This document shows positions 26,847 to 36,021 of a DNA stretch of 64,000 nt, one piece after another. Both the position numbers and the translations under genes were made by a program. The notes under the pieces are model-generated. The model made no database searches. It worked only from the letters and a program-made list of their open reading frames with translations, and had not been told where the DNA came from. Within the stretch, counting starts at the first letter, position 1; each line of letters begins with the position of its first letter. This stretch comes from Sphingobacterium populi (GTDB lineage Bacteria; Bacteroidota; Bacteroidia; Sphingobacteriales; Sphingobacteriaceae), in assembly GCF_001586775.1 (NCBI RefSeq), contig NZ_LQXS01000005.1:186001-250000 (forward strand), read 5' to 3'.

Positions 26847-28241
26847 ATGAAGAAATACACGATTTTTTTTATTGTTTTTGTACTTTCACTAGTGCAATTC
26901 GTACAAGCGCAAGATAAATTAATCGATAGAGTCGTAGCTACCGTGGGGTCCAATATCATCTTACAATCGGATGTTGATATGCAATACACGCAATATTTAG
27001 CAAATGGTGGACCTGCAAATCCAAACTTTAAATGCCAGGCTTTGCAACAGCTCATCATGACCAAATTGTTGGCACAGCAAGCGGTGATCGACTCTGTTGA
27101 GGTATCTGAAGCAGAAGTTGATGATCGCATCAACCAGAATATGCGTCATATGATTAGGCAAGCCGGTAATCAGGAGCGTTTAGAAGGGTTTCTGAAACGG
27201 TCGGTATTGCAGTACAAAGAAGAAATACGCCCTACAATGGCAGAGCAAATGCGGGCAGAGCGTTTACAAGGAAATATTGTTCAGAAGATTAACGTCACTC
27301 CACAAGAAGTAAGCCGTTATTTTGATGGATTGAATAAGGACAGTCTCCCTTACTTCAACACAGAAATTGAAACTGGCGAAATCGTCATTGAACCGGTATT
27401 GACTAAGTCTGAAAAAGAACAATATAAAAACAAAGCCGAAGGTTATCGCCAGCAAATATTAGCTGGGTCAGATTTTGGAACTATTGCTCGGTTTTACTCC
27501 GAATGTCCATCTGCTCCGAACGGTGGTGATTTGGGTTTCTCTACTCGTGAAGGTTACGTGAAAGAGTTTTCTGCTGTTGCTTTCAAATTAAAGCCTGGCG
27601 AGATCTCGGAAGTATTCGAAACTCCCTTTGGTTTTCACTTTTTACAAGTATTGGAAAGACGTGGGGAAGAGGTGAATGTGCGCCACTTGTTAATCACCAT
27701 GAAACCGACACAAGCCAGCTTGGAGCGTGCAAAATCTAAGATCGATAGCGTATACAATCTTGTTGCTACGGGTAAAATGAGTTTTCATACCGCAGCATCC
27801 TTGTACTCTGATGCCAAAGAAACTAAATTCAATGGCGGTATGGTATTCGATCAAAACTCCTACACACGCAGTACGATGATTTCTGTAGATGGACTGGAGC
27901 GTGATCTATTTGCAGCCATTGACACCTTGAAACCTGGACAATACTCTAAACCTTACCTGTTTTCACATGTAACAGATGCACATCGTGACGGAATCCAAGC
28001 CTACAAATTCAATTATTTGAAAACACGCGTGGCACCGCACCAAGCCAATATGGAGCAAGATTTCGCAAAAATCCAAGAAGCGGCTCAGCAAGACAAAGTC
28101 AACCGGTATTTGAGCGAGTGGTTCGAAAAGCGTACAGCATCCACGTACATTCATGTCAACGAAGATTTTTCGACTTGTGATGATCTTGAACTGTGGTTAA
28201 GAAAACCTAAAGAAGAGGAAAAAGTAGCTCAAGCGAATTGA
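26847..28241 (+). CDS. surA: periplasmic peptidyl-prolyl isomerase, SurA-like
   Basis: A 464-aa outer-membrane-protein chaperone. A signal peptide ends near residue 21 (VQAQDK). The SurA N-domain begins DRVVATVGSNIILQSDVD. Two parvulin domains follow: the first is strong, with AGSDFGTIARFYSECPSA and GGDLGFSTREG and EVFETPFGFHFLQVLERR; the second starts at VNVRHLLITMKP and has FNGGMVFD. The symbol reflects domain layout, not a proven orthology. It stands alone between the mrp operon and a bidirectional terminator. Confidence 0.9.
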   Translation: MKKYTIFFIVFVLSLVQFVQAQDKLIDRVVATVGSNIILQSDVDMQYTQYLANGGPANPNFKCQALQQLIMTKLLAQQAVIDSVEVSEAEVDDRINQNMRHMIRQAGNQERLEGFLKRSVLQYKEEIRPTMAEQMRAERLQGNIVQKINVTPQEVSRYFDGLNKDSLPYFNTEIETGEIVIEPVLTKSEKEQYKNKAEGYRQQILAGSDFGTIARFYSECPSAPNGGDLGFSTREGYVKEFSAVAFKLKPGEISEVFETPFGFHFLQVLERRGEEVNVRHLLITMKPTQASLERAKSKIDSVYNLVATGKMSFHTAASLYSDAKETKFNGGMVFDQNSYTRSTMISVDGLERDLFAAIDTLKPGQYSKPYLFSHVTDAHRDGIQAYKFNYLKTRVAPHQANMEQDFAKIQEAAQQDKVNRYLSEWFEKRTASTYIHVNEDFSTCDDLELWLRKPKEEEKVAQAN

Positions 28242-28270
28242 CGCTTACCGAGCAACTCCAATATTAATAA

Positions 28271-28317
28271 TAAATACGAAGGGTCTTCAACTGATGTTGA
28301 AGACCCCTTCGTATTTA
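28271..28317. terminator. bidirectional terminator between surA-like gene and tpx
   Basis: Arms of 21 and 22 bases (28271-28291 and 28296-28317) pair with one bulged G around a TGAT loop. Flanking A/T-rich ends suit both convergent genes. Confidence 0.88.
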
Positions 28318-28335
28318 TTGCAATCGGCACCGAGA

Positions 28336-28833
28336 TTAGATCGACTCCAAGGCGGCTTTGTAGTTTGGCTCTTCGGTTACCTCCGCTACTTGCTCGGTGT
28401 ATTTCACTTTTCCATCAGAACCAATCACTACTACAGCGCGGCTTAACAAACCTTCTAATGGACCGTCCGAAAATTTCACTCCGTATGCTTCTGAGAACTT
28501 TTCATCCTTGTATTCTGACAAGGTGTGTACCTGCTCAAGGCCTTCTGCTGCACAAAAACGACCCTGTGCGAAAGGTAAATCGCGTGAAATACACAATACC
28601 ACCGTATTGTCTAAACCCGAAAGCTCCTGATTAAATCTTCTCACAGAAGCAGCACATGTGCCAGTATCTACACTAGGGAAGATATTTAGCACGATGTTTT
28701 TCCCACCGAAATCTGCCAAGGACTTTTGTGACAAATCACTACCTGTAAGCGAAAAATTAGGAGCGCTATCCCCCACGTTAGGTAATGTCCCCTGCGTGTG
28801 TACTTCGTTGCCTTTAAATGTTATTGTAGCCAT
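28336..28833 (-). CDS. tpx: thiol peroxidase
   Basis: A 165-aa atypical 2-Cys peroxiredoxin that reduces lipid and alkyl hydroperoxides with thioredoxin. The start at MATITFKGNEVHTQG is the family start; an in-frame upstream extension (to 28875) adds unrelated residues. Peroxidatic Cys60 lies in SVDTGTCAASVRRF and resolving Cys94 in QGRFCAAEGLE, the same spacing as E. coli Tpx. Confidence 0.96.
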   Translation of the reverse strand: MATITFKGNEVHTQGTLPNVGDSAPNFSLTGSDLSQKSLADFGGKNIVLNIFPSVDTGTCAASVRRFNQELSGLDNTVVLCISRDLPFAQGRFCAAEGLEQVHTLSEYKDEKFSEAYGVKFSDGPLEGLLSRAVVVIGSDGKVKYTEQVAEVTEEPNYKAALESI

Positions 28834-29035
28834 GAATTTTAATTTTATAATGACGACAAGATAGGAAATTATCAAGAGCTAAGCTAAACAATATCACACT
28901 ATACTGGTTATGTATTTAAATTTTATAGAAATAAATTATAGCTTTATCGGATTAAAATATTATGTTAGCATACTAATTATAAACATCATTGCCCACCATC
29001 AGTAGGCAACACTAACCACATATAACTAAGAGCAT

Positions 29036-30250
29036 ATGAAAAGATTATTACTCGGCCTTTTATTGGCAACTCCTGTGTTCGCGATGGCACAAGGGACGCA
29101 GGTAAATACGCAAAATCAAAAGATTGTCGGTATGGCGGGCGCTGGTAGCGCACTGTTTATCGATGAGGCTTCGATGGTCTATAGCCCCGGAGCTTTGGCC
29201 AAGATGGAACATAATGCAGTACAAGTAGGCGCTACTGGTATCATGTTTCGTTCAGCCTTTCAAGAGGCGGGTTCTTCCAATGGGTACAATACCAGATTTC
29301 AGATCAGTCCTCCATTTGCCGCTTATGCTACATTTGGACCAAAAGGTGCTTTTTGGAAAGCGGGTTTGGCTGTTTACACACCTTTTGGCGGAGCGGTTGA
29401 TTGGGGTAATGATTGGCCTGGCCGTTATGAGTTAAATGATCTTTCGCTAAGAGCTATTTATATCCAACCAACAGTTAGCTTTAAGTTAACAGAACAATTT
29501 TCAATCGGCGGTGGTTTTATTTACAATGTTGGCTCAGTAGACTTAAGTAGATCTATACCTGCCTTCCACCCTGATGGAAGACCGTCAACCGCACAGCTTT
29601 CAGGCACAGGTACTGGTACGGGCTATAATTTAGGAGTTCACTACCACTTGGAAGATCAATTTGCTCTTTCCATCAGTTATCGTTCAAAAGTGATCACCAG
29701 ATTGGACAACGGCTCGGCACAATTCGACGTACCACAAACCTTAGCACCAAACTTTCCTAATACCGCGTTTGCAGCCGAGTTACCTCTTCCTTCTTCATTA
29801 AACTTGGGTATTACGTTTCCTGTAGGAGAAAGAGTGAATATGGCGATCGATGGGTCGATTCTAAATTACAGCATTTATCAGCAATTAGCCTTTGAATACG
29901 AAACAGATCTGATTCCAAATACGGTTTCTGAAAAGAACTACGAGAATGCCTACTCGGGAAGAGTTGGTATAAACTATCAAGCAAGTAATCGCTTAGCACT
30001 TCGCACAGGTGTTGGTTACATTCGTACGCCAGTACGCGCAGGTTATGTATATCCCGAAACACCAGACAATGATAGATTCGTTGCTGCTTTAGGTTTGACG
30101 TACGACATTACTCCAAAATGGGAGTTGAATGCATCCTACGCTTTTCAACACACTCTCCCGAGAACGACTACAAATGTATCGACCGGGTTAAGAGGGCGGT
30201 ATGAAACCTACATCCATGCTCCAGGCGTTTCACTTAGCTATAAATGGTAA
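29036..30250 (+). CDS. outer-membrane transporter, OmpP1/FadL family
   Basis: A 404-aa beta-barrel protein. A signal peptide ends at AMAQ (about residue 19). The FadL-like start NQKIVGMAGAGSALFIDEAS forms the plug region. Aromatic beta-strands alternate to the C-terminus, which closes with VSLSYKW (aromatic last residue, as in outer-membrane barrels). Members carry hydrophobic molecules across the outer membrane. The next gene (SGNH lipoprotein) starts 11 bases after its stop, suggesting joint use of a fatty-acid-like substrate. Confidence 0.9.
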   Translation: MKRLLLGLLLATPVFAMAQGTQVNTQNQKIVGMAGAGSALFIDEASMVYSPGALAKMEHNAVQVGATGIMFRSAFQEAGSSNGYNTRFQISPPFAAYATFGPKGAFWKAGLAVYTPFGGAVDWGNDWPGRYELNDLSLRAIYIQPTVSFKLTEQFSIGGGFIYNVGSVDLSRSIPAFHPDGRPSTAQLSGTGTGTGYNLGVHYHLEDQFALSISYRSKVITRLDNGSAQFDVPQTLAPNFPNTAFAAELPLPSSLNLGITFPVGERVNMAIDGSILNYSIYQQLAFEYETDLIPNTVSEKNYENAYSGRVGINYQASNRLALRTGVGYIRTPVRAGYVYPETPDNDRFVAALGLTYDITPKWELNASYAFQHTLPRTTTNVSTGLRGRYETYIHAPGVSLSYKW

Positions 30251-30261
30251 ACCTTACGATT

Positions 30262-31557
30262 ATGAAAAAGATCTTTAACAACTATATTTTTGCATTTGCG
30301 GCACTGTTCTTTGTTGCTTCCTGTGCTCCAAGTTTCGACGAACCAGAAGTGCGGACATCTACGGCAGATTTCTCTAAGTACATTTCTATCGGTAATTCAT
30401 TGACTGCTGGCTTTGCGGATGGCGGCTTATATCTAGAAGGCCAGCGCGTCGCATTCCCTAACTTGATCGCGGCGCAGATGCAGCAAGTCGGTGGCGGTAC
30501 CTTTACCTCACCGTTCTTTAACGAAAATCAGGCAAATGGATCCGGTTATCTTCGTCTTACCGCATTAACAAATGGTAATCCTACACTCGAGTCGGTAACC
30601 ACCAACTTGGCTATTAGAGGTCAGAATCCGGTAACTGGCGGGCCGTTATATACGAAATACGAAGGAGCGGAATACCATAATTATGGCGTACCAGGTATGC
30701 GGCTAGATTTAGCCTTTGTACCGGAATTTGGTGCAGCAAATCCGTATTTTGAACGTTTGTTGGAAGATAGTGCTGTACGAAACACAAGCTATCTTAGTTT
30801 CACTACAGGCAGACAGCATACTTTTTTCTCTTTTTGGTTAGGCAATAATGATGTATTAGGCTATGCCATGAATGGCGCTGTTGCCAATCCTGCTGACGCA
30901 ACGACTACATTGACCAACATTCAAACTTTTACTGGAGCTTATAACAACTACATCGCTGCATTGACCACCGGAGACCGTAAAGGAGTCGTGGCCACTATTC
31001 CGGATGTTACGAGCATTCCATTTTTTAATACAGTTACCTACGCGCAGCTTGTAGCTGGTGTACGCTCTGCAACGGGTAATAATGACCTAGATATTTACAT
31101 TCAAACTAAAACAGGCATTAGAGCTGCTACTCCAGAGGACCTATTCTTTTTAACATTGCCTAGAGAAAGGATTGGTGTAGACAATGGATTTGGTGTTGAT
31201 CCACGCAACCCAATACCAGACAATATGGTACTAGATCGTGATGAAATACCACAAGTGAGCGCTATTGTGATACAATACAATTCGGTTATCAGACAAGCCG
31301 CAGAAGCTAATGACTTAGCGCTAGTGGATATGTATAGTTTCTTTAATCAGGTGAAATCAGGCTTAGTATTGAGCAGCATACCTTTCAATGCGCAATTCAT
31401 TCGTGGCAATGCCTTTTCTTTAGATGGGATACATCTTACTCCAATCGGTAATGCGGTTGTGGCAAACGTATTTATAGAAGCTATTAACAAAAAGTATAAT
31501 GCTTCCATACCACGAGTAGATATCACTCAATACGCTGGCGTAAGGATGCCTAATTAA
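30262..31557 (+). CDS. SGNH-type lipase/esterase lipoprotein
   Basis: A 431-aa lipoprotein (lipobox VASC, Cys21). Block I of the SGNH/GDSL fold is ISIGNSLTAG with the nucleophile Ser46, where Asn replaces the usual Asp of GDSL. The Asn block is in WLGNNDVLGYA, and the catalytic Asp/His pair is in DGIHLTPIGN near the end. It probably releases acyl chains at the cell surface or in the periplasm. The start at 30262 follows the FadL-like gene by 11 bases; an upstream in-frame start at 30244 overlaps that gene and adds six residues. Ends at a strong terminator. Confidence 0.87.
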   Translation: MKKIFNNYIFAFAALFFVASCAPSFDEPEVRTSTADFSKYISIGNSLTAGFADGGLYLEGQRVAFPNLIAAQMQQVGGGTFTSPFFNENQANGSGYLRLTALTNGNPTLESVTTNLAIRGQNPVTGGPLYTKYEGAEYHNYGVPGMRLDLAFVPEFGAANPYFERLLEDSAVRNTSYLSFTTGRQHTFFSFWLGNNDVLGYAMNGAVANPADATTTLTNIQTFTGAYNNYIAALTTGDRKGVVATIPDVTSIPFFNTVTYAQLVAGVRSATGNNDLDIYIQTKTGIRAATPEDLFFLTLPRERIGVDNGFGVDPRNPIPDNMVLDRDEIPQVSAIVIQYNSVIRQAAEANDLALVDMYSFFNQVKSGLVLSSIPFNAQFIRGNAFSLDGIHLTPIGNAVVANVFIEAINKKYNASIPRVDITQYAGVRMPN

Positions 31558-31601
31558 AGTAGATACATTTCACATAATCTCTTTTATCTGGAATAGAATT
31601 T

Positions 31602-31634
31602 AAAGCGTTGGTTCTCTGAACCAACGCTTTTTTT
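31602..31634 (+). terminator. terminator after the SGNH gene
   Basis: A 13-bp perfect stem (31602-31614 with 31618-31630), TCT loop, then a T tract to 31634. Confidence 0.93.
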
Positions 31635-31651
31635 GCTAACAAGCTATTATG

Positions 31652-31659
31652 TATATTTG
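31652..31659 (+). promoter_or_regulatory. -7 element directly before the OsmC gene
   Basis: TATATTTG matches TAnnTTTG exactly and ends 7 bases before the ATG at 31667. The TTTG at 31632-31635, formed by the T tract of the preceding terminator, is the only -33-like element (16-base spacing). Confidence 0.55.
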
Positions 31660-31666
31660 TAATACG

Positions 31667-32083
31667 ATGAAAGTAACATTACAACGCGAAAACGATGCCA
31701 TGCACTTCGCAGGCAGTAGTAGCACGTCTGACGTGAAAATACATATTGATGGCTCTCCAGAAATCGGAGGCAAAGGTTTGGGCGTACGACCAATGGAGTT
31801 AGTACTATTTGCACTTGGCTCATGTAGTGTGTTTGATCTATCTGTCATTTTGAAAAAGCAACGCCAACAGATCGATGACATCCAAGTGGAAGTACAAGGC
31901 AAGCGCAGGGAAGAAGTACCGACCATTTTCACCAACATTCATATTGCATTTTCACTTAAAGGCACTATCGATACGGACAAAGCAGCAAAAGCGGCTGAAT
32001 TAGCCGTCAAGAAATATTGTTCGGTACACGACATGTTAGCCGCAGGCGGTGTTGATATTACGTATAGCATTAAGATCAACTAG
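31667..32083 (+). CDS. OsmC family protein
   Basis: A 138-aa OsmC/Ohr-type protein, thiol-dependent enzymes that reduce organic hydroperoxides. Cys53 is in LGSCSVFD and a second Cys near 118 in KKYCSVHDML, the two active-site cysteines. The typical MELVLFALGSC helix is present. The ATG at 31667 suits the nearby -7 element; an upstream in-frame start at 31649 would lie before the promoter. Confidence 0.9.
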   Translation: MKVTLQRENDAMHFAGSSSTSDVKIHIDGSPEIGGKGLGVRPMELVLFALGSCSVFDLSVILKKQRQQIDDIQVEVQGKRREEVPTIFTNIHIAFSLKGTIDTDKAAKAAELAVKKYCSVHDMLAAGGVDITYSIKIN

Positions 32084-32128
32084 GCCACCTCAGATAATTT
32101 TCAAACAAGCGACTATGCTATTCAGCAC

Positions 32129-32164
32129 AAAAGCGCGACGGATCTTGTTACCTGTCGCGCTTTT
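32129..32164. terminator. terminator between osmC-like and PQQ-dehydrogenase genes
   Basis: AAAAGCGCGAC (32129-32139) pairs with GTCGCGCTTTT (32154-32164). A tract on the left and T tract on the right allow use from both sides. Confidence 0.85.
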
Positions 32165-32218
32165 GTATTTGGACTGTTGTCGACTATCTTTAGTTGACAG
32201 CCGCTCAATTTATATCGT

Positions 32219-33544
32219 CTATCTTGTCTTCTCAGGAATGACTGCCCAAATCACATTTGCGGCGTCATCTGCTACAAGCATATAATCTTTGGTAAATGCA
32301 ACACCGACTGGTCGGCCATGCACTTCTTTCTTATCTTTATTCGCCACAAAACCGGTTAGAAAATCCTGTGTTTTCCCATTTGGTTTGCCATTCACGAAGG
32401 GAATGAAGGCAACTTTGTAACCCACAAATTCTGAACGATTCCACGATCCATGCTGTCCGATGAAAGCACCTTGTTCAAAGCCCGGCGCTTTGTTAAATAC
32501 AAACCCGAGCGAAGCAGTATGTGCGCCCACGGCATAATCTGGTTTTAATGATTTGGGCAAATTCTCTGGGATACGACCTTCCCATCGTGGATCTACCTTC
32601 ATGCCCCAGTAATAATAAGGCCAGCCATAAAATTTCTCAGCTTGTACCGACGTGATATAGTCTGGTACTAACTCATCTCCAAGTTCATCTCGCTCATTCA
32701 CCGCAGTCCACAACATATTAGTTTGTGGCTCAATATCCATACCGACCGCATTACGCAATCCAGATCCAAATATGCGCTCACCCGAACCATCGGGATTTAC
32801 TTCCAAGATGACCGCACGGCGCACTTCATGCTCCATACCATTTTCGCCAACATTACTCCCTGATCCTACTGAAATGAATATTTTACTTTCATCTTTATTC
32901 GCTATAATGTTTCTTGTCCAGTGGTTATTATACCCACCAGCAGGCAACGTTAAGAGCTTCGTACCAGATTTCGATTTCAATGTACCTTTTTGTCGGTCAT
33001 AAGGATAGCGCATTAGCGCATCCGTATTAGCAACATAGAAATAGTCTCCCAAGATCAACATACCGTAAGGTTGTGCCAGATTGTTCAAAAACACGTTCTT
33101 TTCATCTGCGATGCCATCTCCGTTTGTATCTTTGAATACTAACACCTCATCTGGACTCGCACTGCGAAAGATATTTCGCGCATTAACATACTCGTCATCC
33201 TTACCTTCCTCGTCAGTACGCGATTGCGCGACAAATATATCCCCGTTTGGGCCCACATAAATATTTCTCGGACTATTCAGATTTTCGGCAAATTTGACGA
33301 CTTTATAGCCTTTAGGTGCTTTCGGCATGGCGCCATCCTTCCAGCCCACAATAGTTGCGAACTTATTGGTAGGCTTAGTTGCCATAGGCTCTTGTATGGC
33401 GATAGAATCTCCATATTCACGATCGACTTTTGTGGAGTCGTTAATGCTATGTTTTTTTTGTTCTTGATTGCTCGAATTACAGCTGAATAGGCTGATGCTA
33501 AATAATAATCCGTAAAAAACAGGTTTTTTAATAAGATAAGTCAT
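32219..33544 (-). CDS. PQQ-dependent sugar dehydrogenase-like lipoprotein
   Basis: A 441-aa beta-propeller protein of the soluble glucose/sorbosone dehydrogenase family. A lipoprotein signal peptide ends at LFSC (Cys22), then a polar linker. Recognisable propeller segments include NSPRNIYVGPNGDIFVAQS, GGYNNHWTRNI, SGLRNAVGMDIEPQ and GQHGSWNRSEFVGYKV, near the PQQ and calcium sites of this family. It would oxidise sugars or related alcohols outside the cytoplasm. Many Bacteroidota homologues are uncharacterised and may not use PQQ. Confidence 0.87.
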   Translation of the reverse strand: MTYLIKKPVFYGLLFSISLFSCNSSNQEQKKHSINDSTKVDREYGDSIAIQEPMATKPTNKFATIVGWKDGAMPKAPKGYKVVKFAENLNSPRNIYVGPNGDIFVAQSRTDEEGKDDEYVNARNIFRSASPDEVLVFKDTNGDGIADEKNVFLNNLAQPYGMLILGDYFYVANTDALMRYPYDRQKGTLKSKSGTKLLTLPAGGYNNHWTRNIIANKDESKIFISVGSGSNVGENGMEHEVRRAVILEVNPDGSGERIFGSGLRNAVGMDIEPQTNMLWTAVNERDELGDELVPDYITSVQAEKFYGWPYYYWGMKVDPRWEGRIPENLPKSLKPDYAVGAHTASLGFVFNKAPGFEQGAFIGQHGSWNRSEFVGYKVAFIPFVNGKPNGKTQDFLTGFVANKDKKEVHGRPVGVAFTKDYMLVADDAANVIWAVIPEKTR

Positions 33545-33609
33545 AATCTAAATTGCGTGTAACTAACTTACAAGTTACAACAACAATGTGTCGAAATAGT
33601 TTAAAAAGC

Positions 33610-35895
33610 CTATTCTTCTTCGATGAGTACATCCGTAGAAGGGGCATTCCCATCACTACTTGTTTGCTCTTGTCCTTCTTTTTCATCAGATTTTTCCGGA
33701 ACGGTACTATCCCGTTTGCGAAGCATCATATCTTCTACCGATGTAGGCCGATCTTGTGGTCGCCAAATGAACCCTGGCAAAATTTCATTCTCCTGATTAA
33801 CCAGTTTGAGAGGGTAAACCTGTTGGTTGGGTTTGTAACTACTATACAGGAGTATTTTACGATCTTCAAAAACAATCTTGATTCGTGCACCGCGATCATG
33901 AAACATGTCTCGAATAATACCCGTGGGCTCATCTACGTTGAATACCAGATTCTCAGCATTGCCATCTACAAACAATCGTTCGATATAATTTTGATCAAAG
34001 AAAACCGTAATCTTGCGTCCCTTCAATTGGTTGAATTTTATGGAATCTAGCACCGCATTAACCATAAAGGCATTATCTTTCAATAGGGCATTATCGAGCT
34101 TTCGATTCACCATCTGCATGTAAATAGTATCAGCCGATATCTGCGAACCATCCGACCAAATCATGGGTTTCCCCATGAAGCGAAACATCGAATCCTGCAT
34201 GCCATAGTAGACCGAATCGGCCACCGCTTGCAAATCGGATTTGAACATACGTACATGGTGATATGCTTTTACAATACGAGTTCTTGCTGTATCAGCGAGC
34301 GCTTTTACGGAATCTTGTGCCGATAAAGAATCTGGCTTCATCACCGTTTCCATCGCGGCATCAATGCGTTTGCCGGCCTCATTCTCTAAAGGAATTACCA
34401 CTTGGTCACGTAGCGTACTATCCGCCTTCAGAGTATTGGCAATGGTCAGCGAATCTGCTCTCTTGCCCATATCTGGCGGTCTGCCGATTGCGCGTTGCAA
34501 CTCTTTTTTCTGGATCGAATCTACTGCCGCAATCGTGCTATTTACCACATCGGTACTGTCGGCATTAGATATCGTTGGTGGGATAGAAAGCTCATTCAGC
34601 TCGTCGCTTTCGCCTGCTTCTATCAAATCATCATCATCGCCATAATCAACATCTTCCTCCAAGAGCAACTGACCACCATCGCGACTCAATCCCAGATTGA
34701 GCGCCACATATTCGGCTCGGGGAATGGTTCTTGAAAATATCGTATCCGCAGTCATGTAAACCGTATCTACTTTACTTTTTGGTGTAGAAGCGATATGTAC
34801 AGTATCTAAAAGCACCCGATCATCTGATAGAGAATCGGTCAATAATGCTAGCTCTTGCTTAGCTATCTCCTCTTTTTGCTGTTGTTCCTCTTCCAAAGCA
34901 CGGTCGCGTAACCTACGCTCACGCCGCGACAACTTTTCTTCTTCAACCTCACCATTCGCTATACTGTCAACAGGCGCTTTGGACGCGGTATCGTTCTCTA
35001 CGACCATCTTCACCAGCGGATTATCGGCCATCGTAATAGACTCTTCTCCACCGCGATATTTTCCGTATCCGCCATTAGCATAGAACTTCTCCAATGTATC
35101 TACGAATACCACATTCCGGAAAGCTTCTCCATCGCCAACCGATCGATCATAATATAGGCTATCACCTTTCAAAAATTTGGATCCTTCGGTATAAAGGTTG
35201 TTGAGGTTGAACTTGGCAATGCCTGTACCGGTATTATACACACCTCGTTCGGTATAGAGGTTCTCCCCTGCTCTTCCTTTTATATTAGTAGGTCCGAAAA
35301 AATAATTGTTGCGTGTAATCGAATTATAGCGCATCGTATCCGTGTATATCACAACATCGGGCGAACGTACGACAACTTTTTCTCTAAAATATGAATCTTT
35401 ACTGCGCTCAAAATAATAGGCATTACGAGAAGTAATTGTATCTGTACCGCTTACGATGCGACCTCCGCCGGTATACGTACCTCTTTGATCGCGGAAACTG
35501 TAAGTCAGATAATTGGTGGTCAAGACGGATTTGCCGTCTACAACACGTACATTGCTCGTGAGCACCGCATGCTGCGTCGCTGCCTCGTAATGCAAGCGGT
35601 CGCCATAAATAACGGTACCTGATGGTTGCGTAATTACGACGTTGCCATACGCTTCGAAAAACTCTCTACCAATCTCATCACGCCAGAAATCTCCACTATC
35701 AGCCATTAACGTATTGTTTTTATGCTCGTAAACAGGATTGTAATGGCGCATGACGCGCTGTTCAATAATCACACCACGAGTGGAAGAAACCAAACGCATG
35801 GCATCTGCTGCGCCTTGCTGCGCTTGCAAAGCCGCCAAAGACAGCAGATAGATGAAAAGGGTAAACAATGGTTTCACAAGCGCAAAAATAGACAT
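33610..35895 (-). CDS. OstA-like / LptA-type envelope protein
   Basis: A 761-aa exported protein (signal peptide ending near LQAQ, residue 26). The N-terminal half is a beta-jellyroll of the OstA/LptA superfamily with repeated strand pairs (FFEAYGNVVITQPSGTVIYG, LTTNYLTYSFRDQ, VVVRSPDVVIYTDTMRY). A long Asp/Glu/Ser/Lys-rich low-complexity part follows (about 300-540), then a second OstA-like part (MIWSDGSQISADTIYMQM) and an acidic tail. By family it should help move lipopolysaccharide to the outer membrane. Its 65-base distance from the PQQ gene (same strand) makes a shared transcript possible. Confidence 0.85.
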   Translation of the reverse strand: MSIFALVKPLFTLFIYLLSLAALQAQQGAADAMRLVSSTRGVIIEQRVMRHYNPVYEHKNNTLMADSGDFWRDEIGREFFEAYGNVVITQPSGTVIYGDRLHYEAATQHAVLTSNVRVVDGKSVLTTNYLTYSFRDQRGTYTGGGRIVSGTDTITSRNAYYFERSKDSYFREKVVVRSPDVVIYTDTMRYNSITRNNYFFGPTNIKGRAGENLYTERGVYNTGTGIAKFNLNNLYTEGSKFLKGDSLYYDRSVGDGEAFRNVVFVDTLEKFYANGGYGKYRGGEESITMADNPLVKMVVENDTASKAPVDSIANGEVEEEKLSRRERRLRDRALEEEQQQKEEIAKQELALLTDSLSDDRVLLDTVHIASTPKSKVDTVYMTADTIFSRTIPRAEYVALNLGLSRDGGQLLLEEDVDYGDDDDLIEAGESDELNELSIPPTISNADSTDVVNSTIAAVDSIQKKELQRAIGRPPDMGKRADSLTIANTLKADSTLRDQVVIPLENEAGKRIDAAMETVMKPDSLSAQDSVKALADTARTRIVKAYHHVRMFKSDLQAVADSVYYGMQDSMFRFMGKPMIWSDGSQISADTIYMQMVNRKLDNALLKDNAFMVNAVLDSIKFNQLKGRKITVFFDQNYIERLFVDGNAENLVFNVDEPTGIIRDMFHDRGARIKIVFEDRKILLYSSYKPNQQVYPLKLVNQENEILPGFIWRPQDRPTSVEDMMLRKRDSTVPEKSDEKEGQEQTSSDGNAPSTDVLIEEE

Positions 35896-36010
35896 TTAAT
35901 CTCCAAAAAAATGTTAAAAACATGTGCGTGCCTCTCGTAATAAATCGCTTTCTAGACTGTAAGATCAAAAACAATCTGATTAATTCGGTGAAAGTTCGTC
36001 TTATGCTCAT

Positions 36011-36018
36011 TAACTTTG
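36011..36018 (+). promoter_or_regulatory. -7 element directly before tilS
   Basis: TAACTTTG, an exact TAnnTTTG match, ends 3 bases before the ATG at 36022. The transcript would start at or next to the start codon. Confidence 0.55.
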
Positions 36019-36021
36019 GCT

